A program made the translations under genes and the position numbers. Of a stretch of 48,298 nucleotides of DNA, positions 1-6,408 are shown piece after piece. The notes under the pieces were generated by a model, which was given only the letters and a program-made list of their open reading frames with translations, searched no databases and was not told where the DNA came from. The first letter of the stretch is position 1. Each line of letters starts with the position of its first letter. This DNA is from a virus, in the IMG/VR virus record IMGVR_UViG_3300048839_000437, positions 1 to 48,298 of that record. The stretch is one strand, 5' to 3'.

Positions 1-26
1 CATTTTTGCGGAGTCTAACGCGAAAG
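1..26. repeat. Terminal direct repeat, left copy
   Basis: Bases 1-26 (catttttgcggag...) are identical to 48273-48298. Such exact end overlap is what an assembler leaves when a circular or circularly permuted genome is cut open, so the two ends can be joined and the unique length is about 48,272 bp. It could alternatively be a real short terminal repeat or an attachment-site duplication, but no integrase is present to support the latter. Confidence 0.85.
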
Positions 27-48
27 TGACCGGCCGCTTTACAGCTAG

Positions 49-270
49 TCAACTTCCAGCTTCGACCCCTCCCCCCCGGTCAGGGGTAAACCACGCCGAC
101 CTGGATGTCCACGTGTCACACACTCCTTGCCAATCGACAAAACATGGATCGCCAGGCCAACCTTGAATTGCACAGGCGTCTTGGCTTTCGACTGTGACGC
201 AACAGTAACACGTTTCACAGCATTCCTTGTCGTTGTCGCTCAGCCGGTAGTTGAATGGGTTTTCGTTCAC
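49..270 (-). CDS. Small cysteine-rich phage protein, unknown function
   Basis: A 73-residue protein starting at a GTG (268-270) preceded by a strong AGGAGG ribosome site that sits inside the end of the neighbouring membrane-protein gene. It is unusually cysteine-rich: nine cysteines, including CCETCYCC near residues 17-24 and three more between residues 32 and 51, suggesting metal binding or disulphides. No family is recognised. It is the last minus-strand early gene before the circular junction. Confidence 0.7.
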   Translation of the reverse strand: MNENPFNYRLSDNDKECCETCYCCVTVESQDACAIQGWPGDPCFVDWQGVCDTWTSRSAWFTPDRGGGVEAGS

Positions 271-272
271 GG

Positions 273-389
273 TTATTCCCTCCTAAACCAAAAGATCAGA
301 CACACCATACCATAAACCACCATAAGCCAATCGCCGTAGGCGGCAAAGCAGGCCATCAGCGCGACCTGACACGCAAAATTATAGACCAT
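273..389 (-). CDS. Short membrane protein (38 aa)
   Basis: Begins with ATG at 387-389, 5 bases after the HNH endonuclease stop, and ends with TAA two bases before the next start. Almost the whole peptide (residues 5-34) is hydrophobic and ends in FWFRRE, giving one or two membrane segments with a positive C-terminus. No ideal ribosome site is visible (GGTGGAA lies about 15 bases upstream), so expression is probably by translational coupling. Function unknown; small phage membrane proteins at such sites can be holin-like or superinfection-exclusion factors, but nothing shows this here. Confidence 0.55.
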   Translation of the reverse strand: MVYNFACQVALMACFAAYGDWLMVVYGMVCLIFWFRRE

Positions 390-394
390 AAGTG

Positions 395-691
395 TCACTT
401 GTTCCACCTGTGCCCCGGATCGATTGGATTGCCGTTGATATCGCAAGCCTGTGACACTCCATGCCGATCCGCGACTCTCTTGACACCGGAATGGCATGAG
501 GCGCACAGCGCTTGCCAGTTGTCAGGATTCCAGAACAGATCATAATCACCGTTATGTGGTGTGATATGGTCAACAACCGTTGCGGGCTCTGCCACACCAG
601 ACCGCTCGCAATAGGCGCAAAGTGGATGGGATGACAGAAACCACTTCCTTGCTTTTTGCCATCGGCGGCTGTTGTATAAATTCGGTCTCAT
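395..691 (-). CDS. HNH endonuclease (HK97 gp74-like)
   Basis: A 98-residue HNH nuclease. After an N-terminal Trp/Arg-rich stretch come CAYC (about residues 25-28), VVDHITPHNGD with the catalytic His, NPDNWQALC and CASCHSGVK, the usual ββα-metal fold with two Cys pairs holding a structural zinc. The start chosen is ATG at 689-691, which overlaps the upstream stop as ATGA; an in-frame extension of 16 residues upstream is inside the previous gene. In HK97-type phages a free-standing HNH protein beside the terminase genes helps specific cos cleavage. Once the genome is circularised this gene lies upstream of the terminase block (only about 3 kb away), which fits that role. Confidence 0.9.
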   Translation of the reverse strand: MRPNLYNSRRWQKARKWFLSSHPLCAYCERSGVAEPATVVDHITPHNGDYDLFWNPDNWQALCASCHSGVKRVADRHGVSQACDINGNPIDPGHRWNK

Positions 692-897
692 CGCTTTGTT
701 CCAAGCCAATAGTTTAAAGCGCACGTTTCGCGCTTGCACTCAAACATGCTTGCCGCGCATCTGCCCTTGAGTGATCCAGTATACCATGGGCACCATTCCC
801 GCTTCTGCTCCCACTTCGCCCGGTCCCGCTCTTTCCACGTGGTATGCTCACCCTCGGCCCCGGATTTCAGCAACTCGGTTTCCATTGATGAACTCAT
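688..897 (-). CDS. Small Cys-containing protein, unknown function
   Basis: A 69-residue hydrophilic protein (or 65 if it starts at the second Met). Its C-terminal half has Cys residues spaced as CPWYTG, GRC, FEC and ETC, a probable four-Cys metal site. The start at 895-897 overlaps the upstream stop as ATGA and has GGGGGAG 12 bases upstream. Family not recognised. Both ends are coupled to neighbours in the early operon. Confidence 0.7.
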   Translation of the reverse strand: MSSSMETELLKSGAEGEHTTWKERDRAKWEQKREWCPWYTGSLKGRCAASMFECKRETCALNYWLGTKR

Positions 898-1235
898 GTT
901 TGCGATTTCTCCCCCAGCATGCTGATTATTCTTATCATCTCGCCCATAAGCCTGCTTGCCTTTACCGATACTTTCATGCTGCCTTTTTTGTCTTGCAAGT
1001 CTTTTACAAGCCGATCCATATCAACCGTTTTGACTGTCCGGTTATATCCACACCCGTGAAGCATCCTTGTCATGCAGACATAGACCGGATTTTTGTAGTA
1101 AGACGTGTATCCGCGCCCAGGTGAGTATGGCCCCTTGTTGTAGCCCGGTTGGTAACAAGTCCGATACGGGCAAAGCGCATCGCACTCAGGAGGTAGTTTC
1201 GAGAAGTCGTCTTGTTCAGGTTTCGGTTTCGACAT
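894..1235 (-). CDS. Cysteine-rich protein, unknown function
   Basis: A 113-residue protein with a Cys cluster in its first half (ECDALCPYRTCYQ near residue 17, then VCMTRMLHGC near 53), followed by a helical, Lys/Met-rich C-terminal half. GGGAGGT stands six bases before the ATG at 1233-1235. It overlaps the upstream MazG-like gene by 20 bases. The layout suggests a zinc-binding fold; I do not recognise a family. Confidence 0.7.
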   Translation of the reverse strand: MSKPKPEQDDFSKLPPECDALCPYRTCYQPGYNKGPYSPGRGYTSYYKNPVYVCMTRMLHGCGYNRTVKTVDMDRLVKDLQDKKGSMKVSVKASRLMGEMIRIISMLGEKSQT

Positions 1236-1476
1236 TTTTACCTCCCAAACTCATGATGTACTTGATGCACATCGCCATGACTTGTATAGCTTCCTCAACC
1301 TGATGCTCAGTCGCGGTAACACCCTTTTCCGCCTTGATCGCATCCCATAATTCATCAACCTCCTCCCGAATGACTGCATATCCCTCATGGCATGAGTGAA
1401 ATCCGGGATAGAGACTGTTTGCGCGTTCGTATTCCTCCATAGCTGCATGGCAAATATCAACGACCTTGTTGTTCAT
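1216..1476 (-). CDS. MazG-like nucleotide pyrophosphohydrolase-type protein
   Basis: An 86-residue helical protein. The EEVDELWDAIK motif, followed by EEAIQVMAMCIKYI, follows the all-alpha NTP-pyrophosphatase (MazG-like) pattern, in which the acidic pairs bind magnesium and hydrolyse (d)NTPs to NMPs. A GTG at 1482 is also in frame, but it sits one base from GGAGGG; the ATG at 1476 has ideal spacing and makes an ATGA overlap with the upstream stop, so I prefer it. Phage MazG proteins are thought to clean nucleotide pools or alter (p)ppGpp. Family call is fairly good; substrate unknown. Confidence 0.75.
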   Translation of the reverse strand: MNNKVVDICHAAMEEYERANSLYPGFHSCHEGYAVIREEVDELWDAIKAEKGVTATEHQVEEAIQVMAMCIKYIMSLGGKNVETET

Positions 1477-1739
1477 TTCCACCCCTCCAATTCCATAATC
1501 AAGTCAACTTCATGTCTGATCTTCTCGAGATCCTCTTTCCCCTTGCCGGTCGGATGATCGTATCTGAGTATCCGACGAATGATCGCGGCTTTGTGATGGG
1601 GAATCTTGTTCTCGAAAAAGAACGTGTAAGGCTGAATTTTGAATTGTTTGTAATGGGTCCCGCCGACCTGGGATTGGAAGGCGGATGCCATCGGATCAAG
1701 TGTAGAAAGCCCTTGATTCCAACAACTTTCATCGCTCAT
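1473..1739 (-). CDS. DUF3310 protein
   Basis: An 88-residue protein containing the DUF3310 signature VGGTHYKQFKIQP (about residue 25), then HHKAAIIRRILRYDHPTGKG and a C-terminal helix ending in LIMELEGW. DUF3310 proteins are common in phage replication regions and are sometimes labelled nucleotide kinases, but their activity is unproven. Start ATG at 1737-1739 follows AGGGGGTGAGAT. It lies between the RusA and MazG-like genes, consistent with a DNA-metabolism role. Confidence 0.85.
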   Translation of the reverse strand: MSDESCWNQGLSTLDPMASAFQSQVGGTHYKQFKIQPYTFFFENKIPHHKAAIIRRILRYDHPTGKGKEDLEKIRHEVDLIMELEGWK

Positions 1740-1749
1740 ATCTCACCCC

Positions 1750-2187
1750 CTAAAAATTGATCTGGATTTCCGTCTTTTCGTCGCCCGGATACGTCCACCA
1801 CTTGACCGCTTCAATCCCCACTATTTGGCAATCGTCCCTCCAAACCCCGCAATGGTTCAGGCAATCGAGAACAAACTTTATCATGTTGTCAACGTCGGGT
1901 TTACAAGTATGCTCACGCGGCGCAGAATCCTTCAACATCTCGCTGTTTTTCCCGGTTCCAAAGTGCCCCTTTGGACGCTTGATAAGGAAGAACAGTTTTA
2001 TATCAATCGGCCCGGAAAGTGGATGCGGAAACAGCCCTTTACATTTTTCCATCGCCTGCACGATCCACAAGCCTTCCTCGCTCGCCTGGTCTGAATAGGC
2101 GTAAGCATGTTTACCCCGCACAGTGAACCTTGGCCGCTTTTTGGCAACCGGATTGCCTGGTATTTCAAACACTATGCTTCCGCTCAT
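1750..2187 (-). CDS. rusA: RusA-family Holliday junction resolvase
   Basis: A 145-residue endonuclease of the RusA family. It has the N-terminal IPGNPVAKKRPR strand/loop and the catalytic KPDVDNMIKFVLD motif (Asp98, Asp100) followed by WRDDCQIV (Asp118), the acidic residues that bind metal. RusA dimers resolve four-way junctions made during recombination and replication, which suits the RecT/exonuclease genes in the same operon. It overlaps the upstream gene by 23 bases. Confidence 0.92.
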   Translation of the reverse strand: MSGSIVFEIPGNPVAKKRPRFTVRGKHAYAYSDQASEEGLWIVQAMEKCKGLFPHPLSGPIDIKLFFLIKRPKGHFGTGKNSEMLKDSAPREHTCKPDVDNMIKFVLDCLNHCGVWRDDCQIVGIEAVKWWTYPGDEKTEIQINF

Positions 2188-2362
2188 TTTCCCTTATTTC
2201 CTCCATTCTGTTACATACATCCATACAGACTTCACGCATGGCCGCGTAAAGCCTCGCAACCCTATCCGGATGCTTGTGATACTTCTCTGCAAGGATTTCG
2301 ATTTCGTTCCGTATGGATCGAATCTCCCATTTGTGCAAAATCTCTTGTTCAGTCATTGCCAT
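2165..2362 (-). CDS. Small helical protein, unknown function
   Basis: About 65 residues, charged and strongly helical (TEQEILHKWEIRSIRNEIEI..., then a Met/Cys-containing helix). The start is either ATG at 2360-2362 (GAGGAA about 9 bases upstream) or ATG at 2354-2356, two codons in, which overlaps the upstream stop. No known family or metal motif is evident. Confidence 0.65.
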   Translation of the reverse strand: MAMTEQEILHKWEIRSIRNEIEILAEKYHKHPDRVARLYAAMREVCMDVCNRMEEIRENERKHSV

Positions 2363-2486
2363 GGTCGGGTTCCTCATACTTCCATGGCCTTTGAAATTGC
2401 TTGTATGAGTCGTTCCACTTTCTTGCTTCATGGATCGCGAAAATCACGAAAGCAAGTATGCCTATGCCGAAAAGGATGCTGTTCAT
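2349..2486 (-). CDS. Single-pass membrane protein (45 aa)
   Basis: Starts at ATG 2484-2486 after AAGGAGTC with seven-base spacing and an ATGA overlap with the preceding gene. Residues 3-18 (SILFGIGILAFVIFAI) form one membrane helix; the rest is soluble and charged, probably cytoplasmic. It overlaps the next gene by a few bases. Function unknown. Confidence 0.65.
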   Translation of the reverse strand: MNSILFGIGILAFVIFAIHEARKWNDSYKQFQRPWKYEEPDHGND

Positions 2487-2644
2487 GGCCTTGACTCCTT
2501 TTTCAGTTTTTGGTACACGGATCGAGGCGAATCTGGATGGTTGATAAGTTGTCCGGTTGCGGTGTTTCGGAGATGCTTCTTGAATCGAAACGAGTAATCG
2601 CCATATGCTTTTTTTCGAAGTGCCCTTGCTTTTTTGCCGTTCAT
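2483..2644 (-). CDS. Small basic protein (53 aa)
   Basis: A 53-residue, very basic protein beginning MNGKKARALRKKAYGDYS and ending with TGQLINHPDSPRSVYQKLKKESRP. GAGGTG lies five bases before the ATG (2642-2644), and both ends overlap neighbours as ATGA, which fixes start and frame. The basic amino end and the closing SVYQKLKK helix are like other very small phage early proteins of unknown function; nucleic-acid binding is a guess from charge only. Confidence 0.7.
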   Translation of the reverse strand: MNGKKARALRKKAYGDYSFRFKKHLRNTATGQLINHPDSPRSVYQKLKKESRP

Positions 2645-2907
2645 TCTTCACCTCTCAAATCCTCAACGATTTTGTATTTAACGTCCTTGCTACAGCATTC
2701 TATCAAAACGAAATGAGTTCCATCTTTTGGCGGATGATTGTTTCCTAAAAAAACAGGGTCCAAAGCCCCACGCTTATAAATGCCCTCAACAAAATAGTGG
2801 CACCTGTCCCCGCAAACATAGCGACCTTGCTTGTGACACCACGCCTTGACAAACCGCCCTTTTCGCTCGATATGAAGAACTCCGTTCTTGTCGATTTTCG
2901 CCCTCAT
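2641..2907 (-). CDS. Small protein with Cys/His pairs, unknown function
   Basis: An 88-residue protein starting at ATG 2905-2907, after GGAGGCGTGAAA; an in-frame upstream extension is part of the previous gene and unlikely to be used. Cys/His positions (AWCHKQG, VCGDRCHYF, LIECCSK) suggest a small metal-binding β-rich fold. The N-terminal MRAKIDKNGVLHIERKGRFVKAWC resembles small phage zinc-ribbon proteins, but no family is claimed. Confidence 0.7.
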   Translation of the reverse strand: MRAKIDKNGVLHIERKGRFVKAWCHKQGRYVCGDRCHYFVEGIYKRGALDPVFLGNNHPPKDGTHFVLIECCSKDVKYKIVEDLRGEE

Positions 2908-2909
2908 TT

Positions 2910-3371
2910 TCACGCCTCCACACTGAAAACTTCGTCCCAAACTTGACTCGCCCGCAACCCGGAATACATGCAAAGCGGTATTTCTTTTTCGAGGTCATTC
3001 GAGTAAATCCGGTAGACGTTCATGGCCGCGTCAATCACATCCTCGACGAGTTTCTTTCGATGCTTGTCCTTGACAGCCTCCCGGATGCCCTCGAGCTGCA
3101 TCAGCGAAAAATTGATGTAGGTCTGGATATGTTTCGGTTTGTTTTCCCATCCGACACGGACTATAAACTCGCTCAGGTGATCGTTGATTTGCCATATAGC
3201 CTTCCTGTTGATCGTGGCGCCCGGCCATTTCATCAAGGCCATGAAAGATGCATCCACAAGCCGGTGGTAAGCCGCCCGCCCTTCGTCGGTCACGTCCGGC
3301 TGCGTCAGCGCGTCTTGCGCTATGGCATGAATTAAGCTGAATTTTGATAAAACGTTCAGTACTGGCCGCAC
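2910..3371 (-). CDS. Conserved-looking helical phage protein, unknown function
   Basis: A 153-residue soluble, mainly helical protein with no signal peptide or metal motif. The start is GTG at 3369-3371 after AAGGGGTGAAAA. Composition and length match its neighbours and it is closely packed downstream, but I recognise no domain. It lies in the replication end of the early operon. Confidence 0.7.
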   Translation of the reverse strand: MRPVLNVLSKFSLIHAIAQDALTQPDVTDEGRAAYHRLVDASFMALMKWPGATINRKAIWQINDHLSEFIVRVGWENKPKHIQTYINFSLMQLEGIREAVKDKHRKKLVEDVIDAAMNVYRIYSNDLEKEIPLCMYSGLRASQVWDEVFSVEA

Positions 3372-3411
3372 TTTTCACCCCTTTTCAATTTTAAGGCACT
3401 TTTTAGACCGT

Positions 3412-3498
3412 TTAAGACGATTTGATATTGAACATATACGAATGTATTCGGTATGGTTTCAAATCGTCTCCATGGTCATCACGCTTTGAATTTTTCAT
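3412..3498 (-). CDS. Possible 28-aa peptide over an inverted repeat
   Basis: ATG at 3496-3498, five bases after the upstream stop, opens a 28-codon frame ending TAA at 3412. GGAGG lies 11 bases upstream, inside the tail of the preceding gene, so translation is plausible but not strongly supported. The frame encodes a hydrophilic peptide without recognisable features. The region also carries a 10-bp inverted repeat and may be regulatory rather than coding. Confidence 0.3.
   Translation of the reverse strand: MKNSKRDDHGDDLKPYRIHSYMFNIKSS
3416..3468. promoter_or_regulatory. 10-bp inverted repeat with nested operator-like dyad
   Basis: GACGATTTGA (3416-3425) is repeated exactly inverted as TCAAATCGTC (3459-3468), with a 33-base AT-rich loop. 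Inside the loop is a second, near-perfect dyad: ATAC-GAAT-GT-ATTC-G-GTAT (3436-3454). It lies in one of the few real gaps of the early operon (3372-3503). It could be a protein-binding site or an RNA structure controlling the downstream gene; no poly-U follows, so it is not a simple terminator. Confidence 0.45.
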
Positions 3499-3503
3499 GG
3501 TTC

Positions 3504-3695
3504 TTATCGCCTCCAAGAACACAACCCGCATTCGTATGCCAACTCCTGCATCCGGCGCAGAAATATTCTGGCATGATACGAATGTCTGATTTTCCGGTCT
3601 TTGGTCGATAGAATCTCATCACACCTTGCGTCTGCATACCGCTCGGCCTGCGGGATAAGCGCGTCTCGCGCCCGTTCGTATTCTCGATCTGTCAT
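3504..3695 (-). CDS. Small helical protein, unknown function
   Basis: A 63-residue charged protein, mostly helix (MTDREYERARDALIPQAERY...), with two Cys near the C-terminus. The ATG at 3693-3695 overlaps the upstream stop as ATGA and is preceded by GGGGGT. No family recognised. It sits directly after the helicase-loader-like gene. Confidence 0.65.
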   Translation of the reverse strand: MTDREYERARDALIPQAERYADARCDEILSTKDRKIRHSYHARIFLRRMQELAYECGLCSWRR

Positions 3696-4207
3696 ATCTT
3701 ACCCCCTATCTTTCGGACCATGCCGGACAATGATCGCGGCGGCTGTGACAAAAGCATGGTCCCGGTTTTGTATTCGGCGCGGTAGGCTTCTATGAATTCC
3801 TTCGCCCACCACTTCAGTTCAGTTTCCGTCATCTGGCACAGTGACCGGAACGTCCAACGCCCGGAAAGCAGGCGGAGCGTCAAGGGATCATCGAAAACAG
3901 GGTGTCCGTAAAAACCTACGGTCCGGATCTGTTTCATGACCTCTGCCACCTGGGAAGTGGCCGCTGTTTCGATCTGGGCGGATTCGGCTTCCGGTTTCCC
4001 GGCAATCATCTCGACCAGCTCCGCAGGCTTCGGGAAAAACTTCAGCGTCCCGATTGCCTGTGCCATCGCATTTTCAACCTCGGCCACCTGAAACGCGGAC
4101 AGCGCCCGGAAATACACACGGGTGATGATCGGAGACGTGGCCTTTTCAAAGACCTCGCACATGGTTCCAAAAGCGGCCCCGAAACGGTCAAAATCAGTCT
4201 GTTTCAT
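3692..4207 (-). CDS. Putative replicative-helicase loader-like protein
   Basis: A 171-residue protein. Its first 75 residues (KQTDFDRFGAAFGTMCEVFEK ... ITRVYFRALSAFQVAEVENAMAQAIGTLKFFPKPAELVEMI) follow the pattern of small helicase loader/inhibitor proteins of the G39P type: a helix bundle that ends at a Pro-rich turn. The rest is less conserved. The start is ATG 4205-4207, after GGGGGAATGCG, overlapping the end of the initiator gene by 14 bases. Order initiator then loader is the λ O-P arrangement. The likely job is bringing host DnaB to the phage origin. Assignment rests on position and pattern, not on a search. Confidence 0.6.
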   Translation of the reverse strand: MKQTDFDRFGAAFGTMCEVFEKATSPIITRVYFRALSAFQVAEVENAMAQAIGTLKFFPKPAELVEMIAGKPEAESAQIETAATSQVAEVMKQIRTVGFYGHPVFDDPLTLRLLSGRWTFRSLCQMTETELKWWAKEFIEAYRAEYKTGTMLLSQPPRSLSGMVRKIGGKI

Positions 4208-5084
4208 CGCATTCCCCCATGATTTCCGCTTTCGCCTGAGCGATGGCGGCCAGGTTGTGGTAATAGGTTTTAGATTGAGGAGCGCTAGATAGCGGCCTTG
4301 TTCCACCACGGTCTTGCTCTCGCTTTAGCCAAGTGATGATGTGGCGATGAACGCCTTTTGCCGTTTTACGTCTTTCAGGGTTTGCGATATTCCATTGCCG
4401 TATTTCTTTCAGAGACTGTAAAACGTTGACGGCTTTATAGGTTGACTGCCATTCATCGATCATGGATTGAGAAATTTGAAACCCAGAACATCCGTTCCCG
4501 ATGATCGGAATTTCAATCACCGGTGGTCCGATGGAGTCCGAAACCTCGGAGGCGTTTTTCGCCTCTGAGGTAAAAAACTCTGAACAACGTGAAGAGTTTT
4601 TACTATATTCCCCTTCCCTTTCCTTTTCCCCCGTGGGCACGCCTGGGCACGCCTGGGCACGCGTGGTTGACGCGTGGTTGACGCGTGGGGCACGCGTACT
4701 TAAACTATTTGATTTTGTTCGTGAATTTTTCTCAGAATTTTTACACTTTTCCGGATCAGGCAAAATGCTTTTTGATTCGCGGTGGTTGATAATTTGGTGT
4801 TGCCTGAAAGTTGGGATGAAACCGTAAATTTTCGATTCGGCTTCGTAACGCACGATAAAGCCACGCGTGGCCAACGCGTGAAGCACGCGTGAAAAATCAA
4901 TATTATCAAACGGTAAGATATCTAATTTGAGTATTTCCGGACGCCATTTAAAACGTCCTTCGCGGTCCGCAACTGTCCATAAGCCTGCGTATGCAACCCG
5001 CAAAGGCAACCCCTCTTCTTGCTCTGCAATGAAAAGCTCGAAGTGTCTAAAAAACTCCGGCTTGATTGTCCTGATACGGGCCAT
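4194..5084 (-). CDS. Phage replication initiator (O-like), origin inside gene
   Basis: A 296-residue protein starting at ATG 5082-5084 after AGAGGTGG. The N-terminal 100 residues (MARIRTIKPEFFRHFELF..., LPLRVAYAGLWTVADREGRFKWRPEILKLDILP, FIPTFRQHQIINHRES) are the winged-helix domain typical of phage replisome organisers. A low-complexity linker (about 110-170) follows. The C-terminal part (W...Y..., LKEIRQWNIANPERRKTAKGVHRHIITWLKRE) resembles DnaT/DnaD-type primosome domains. The linker and part of the N-domain are encoded by ACGCGTG iterons, so the protein probably binds its own gene as the origin, as λ O does. The following gene is the probable helicase loader. Confidence 0.8.
   Translation of the reverse strand: MARIRTIKPEFFRHFELFIAEQEEGLPLRVAYAGLWTVADREGRFKWRPEILKLDILPFDNIDFSRVLHALATRGFIVRYEAESKIYGFIPTFRQHQIINHRESKSILPDPEKCKNSEKNSRTKSNSLSTRAPRVNHASTTRAQACPGVPTGEKEREGEYSKNSSRCSEFFTSEAKNASEVSDSIGPPVIEIPIIGNGCSGFQISQSMIDEWQSTYKAVNVLQSLKEIRQWNIANPERRKTAKGVHRHIITWLKREQDRGGTRPLSSAPQSKTYYHNLAAIAQAKAEIMGECDETD
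4634..4696. repeat. Iteron cluster 1, predicted replication origin
   Basis: Six tandem 10-11 bp repeats lie inside the initiator gene: TGGGCACGCC twice, TGGGCACGCG, TGGTTGACGCG twice, TGGGGCACGCG. The core ACGCGT starts at 4659, 4670, 4681 and 4692, an exact 11-bp period (one helical turn). A very AT-rich stretch (about 4697-4755) follows directly and could be the unwinding element. Iterons plus AT-rich DNA in the middle of an initiator gene is the λ oriλ layout. Confidence 0.75.
4862..4891. repeat. Iteron cluster 2, predicted replication origin
   Basis: Three further copies of the same core, CACGCGTG (4862-4869), AACGCGTG (4873-4880) and CACGCGTG (4884-4891), again exactly 11 bp apart. They flank the AT-rich segment on the other side from cluster 1. 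Two sets of the same site around AT-rich DNA suggest cooperative binding of the initiator. Confidence 0.7.
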
Positions 5085-5134
5085 ATAAAACCACCTCTTG
5101 GGTTTACCCCGGCTTTCACCGGGGCAGTTTTGAA

Positions 5135-5395
5135 TCAATAAAGCCCCTTCACAGCCTTGATCGTCACAACGGTTTTTTCCGGAACCTCGACCTGTTCGCC
5201 GGTGCGCGGATTCCGGGCAAGCCTCGCGGCCCTGGTTTTGGTTTTGACTCTGCAAATCCCAGGAATGGTAACTTCTTCTCCCTCCCGGATCGCGCTTGCC
5301 ACCGCACCGGCAAGGGATCGAAAAACCTGCTCCACATCAGCCTTACTGATTTTCGCACCGCTTGAAATGATTTTGGCCAACTCCGGTTTGTTCAT
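5135..5395 (-). CDS. HU/IHF-family DNA-bending protein
   Basis: An 86-residue HU-type protein: N-terminal dimerisation helices (MNKPELAKIISSGAKISKADVEQVFRSLAGAVASAIREGEEVTI), then PGICRVKTKTRAARLARNPRTGEQVEVPEK with the β-arm and the ARNPRTGE hallmark, then VVTIKAVKGL. It bends DNA as a dimer. It lies just upstream of the initiator and its iterons, so it may help open the origin or aid recombination. Start overlaps the upstream stop as ATGA. Confidence 0.93.
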   Translation of the reverse strand: MNKPELAKIISSGAKISKADVEQVFRSLAGAVASAIREGEEVTIPGICRVKTKTRAARLARNPRTGEQVEVPEKTVVTIKAVKGLY

Positions 5396-5895
5396 TTTGG
5401 TAGCGCCTTTCTTTTGTTTATGGTGTCAATTGCGACAGCGACAAGAAATAAAACCTGCTGCCGCGAAGTCCTGAAATCCCTCCTTGCCATGGTTTCGACT
5501 TCATCCTTAATACTTTCGAACCCAGAAAAAAGTTGATTGATAAGCTCGGCTTCCTTCCGGTTGCGTGTATTTTTCCGGATAGCGCTCATACACGCTTTAC
5601 ACCAAGTTTGATGACCGTCGGAGTATGCCCTGTTTATTGAAAACTCGCCCAGCGGCTTTGACTTCTTGCAAGACATACATTCTTTTTCTGTAATCGGTTT
5701 TGGTTCCTTCCGCGCTTCAATCTTAACTTCCGCTTTTGGTCGTCCAGGCTTCTTTTTTTCCGGCTGTAAAACCGTGTTTTCGCCAGACTGACCACCAATA
5801 TAAGCGACATACTCAATTCGTTTTTCGCATTTTATACAAGAATCATTATTCTTGTCCTCACCCAAAAACTCACAGTCCCGGCATGGTGATTTCAT
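5392..5895 (-). CDS. Two-zinc-finger protein with AT-hook-like motif
   Basis: A 167-residue protein. A first Cys4 site (CRDCEFLG...DSCIKC, residues 5-23), a basic linker with KKKPGRPKAE (about 47-56, an AT-hook core GRP), and a second Cys4 finger, CMSCKKSKPLGEF ... GHQTWCKAC (about 73-102), are followed by a helical C-terminal region. The second finger is of the type seen at the start of some phage HNH-like and zinc-finger proteins, but no HNH residues follow. DNA binding is likely; the role is unknown. Confidence 0.75.
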   Translation of the reverse strand: MKSPCRDCEFLGEDKNNDSCIKCEKRIEYVAYIGGQSGENTVLQPEKKKPGRPKAEVKIEARKEPKPITEKECMSCKKSKPLGEFSINRAYSDGHQTWCKACMSAIRKNTRNRKEAELINQLFSGFESIKDEVETMARRDFRTSRQQVLFLVAVAIDTINKRKALPK

Positions 5896-6143
5896 TGTGA
5901 CGGCCTCGTTCCAGTTTTGGTTTCTGAGTCAATCGCGGCCCCGAACTGATCGACGCTATAAGCCATAGCCTTCGCTTCGGTATGGCATGTCTGGCAGTAC
6001 TTATATACCTGTCCTGTCCCATACCATCCATAGAGTTTGACGAGGTGAAACTTTTTACACATCGGGCACTTGGCGCGGCGGATGGTCATTTCTAGGTCTG
6101 AATAACTCCTCCAAGAGGATGTGTTTCGTTTTTTTCTTGCCAT
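5892..6143 (-). CDS. Zinc-ribbon protein
   Basis: An 83-residue protein with one Cys4 ribbon, CPMCKKFHLV ... YKYCQTCH. The start chosen is ATG at 6141-6143 (GGAGAAACCGGAA upstream); an upstream in-frame extension has no good ribosome site. It ends with an ATGA overlap into the two-finger gene. Function unknown. Confidence 0.65.
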   Translation of the reverse strand: MARKKRNTSSWRSYSDLEMTIRRAKCPMCKKFHLVKLYGWYGTGQVYKYCQTCHTEAKAMAYSVDQFGAAIDSETKTGTRPSQ

Positions 6144-6234
6144 TTCCGGTTTCTCCAAGCTAGTTTTTAAAAGTGAACGGGTCTCCAACCTTTCACGCGG
6201 TAACATGAGCGCATGGGAGCGCCGGTCCGCCCGC

Positions 6235-6408
6235 TTACGAGGATGGTTTGGTTTTGGCCGGACCCGTTACGCGGCCATCGGAGGCGCGGACCAACATGCT
6301 AATCGGTATATCTTCATCGTCATCGCTTTCGTAGTAATCCGGTGCAGTTGTTTTCCATCGGTCGTAAGCGATTCTGACGGATATATCTGTGAAGTCTTTT
6401 GGTTTCAT
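6235..6408 (-). CDS. Small acidic protein (57 aa)
   Basis: Opens at ATG 6406-6408, overlapping the methyltransferase stop as TAATG, and ends TAA at 6235. The peptide starts MKPKDFTDISVRIAYDRWK and has an acidic block SDDDED. No separate ribosome site is seen, so it is likely translated by coupling. The 91 bases between it and the next gene hold no further convincing gene. Confidence 0.55.
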   Translation of the reverse strand: MKPKDFTDISVRIAYDRWKTTAPDYYESDDDEDIPISMLVRASDGRVTGPAKTKPSS

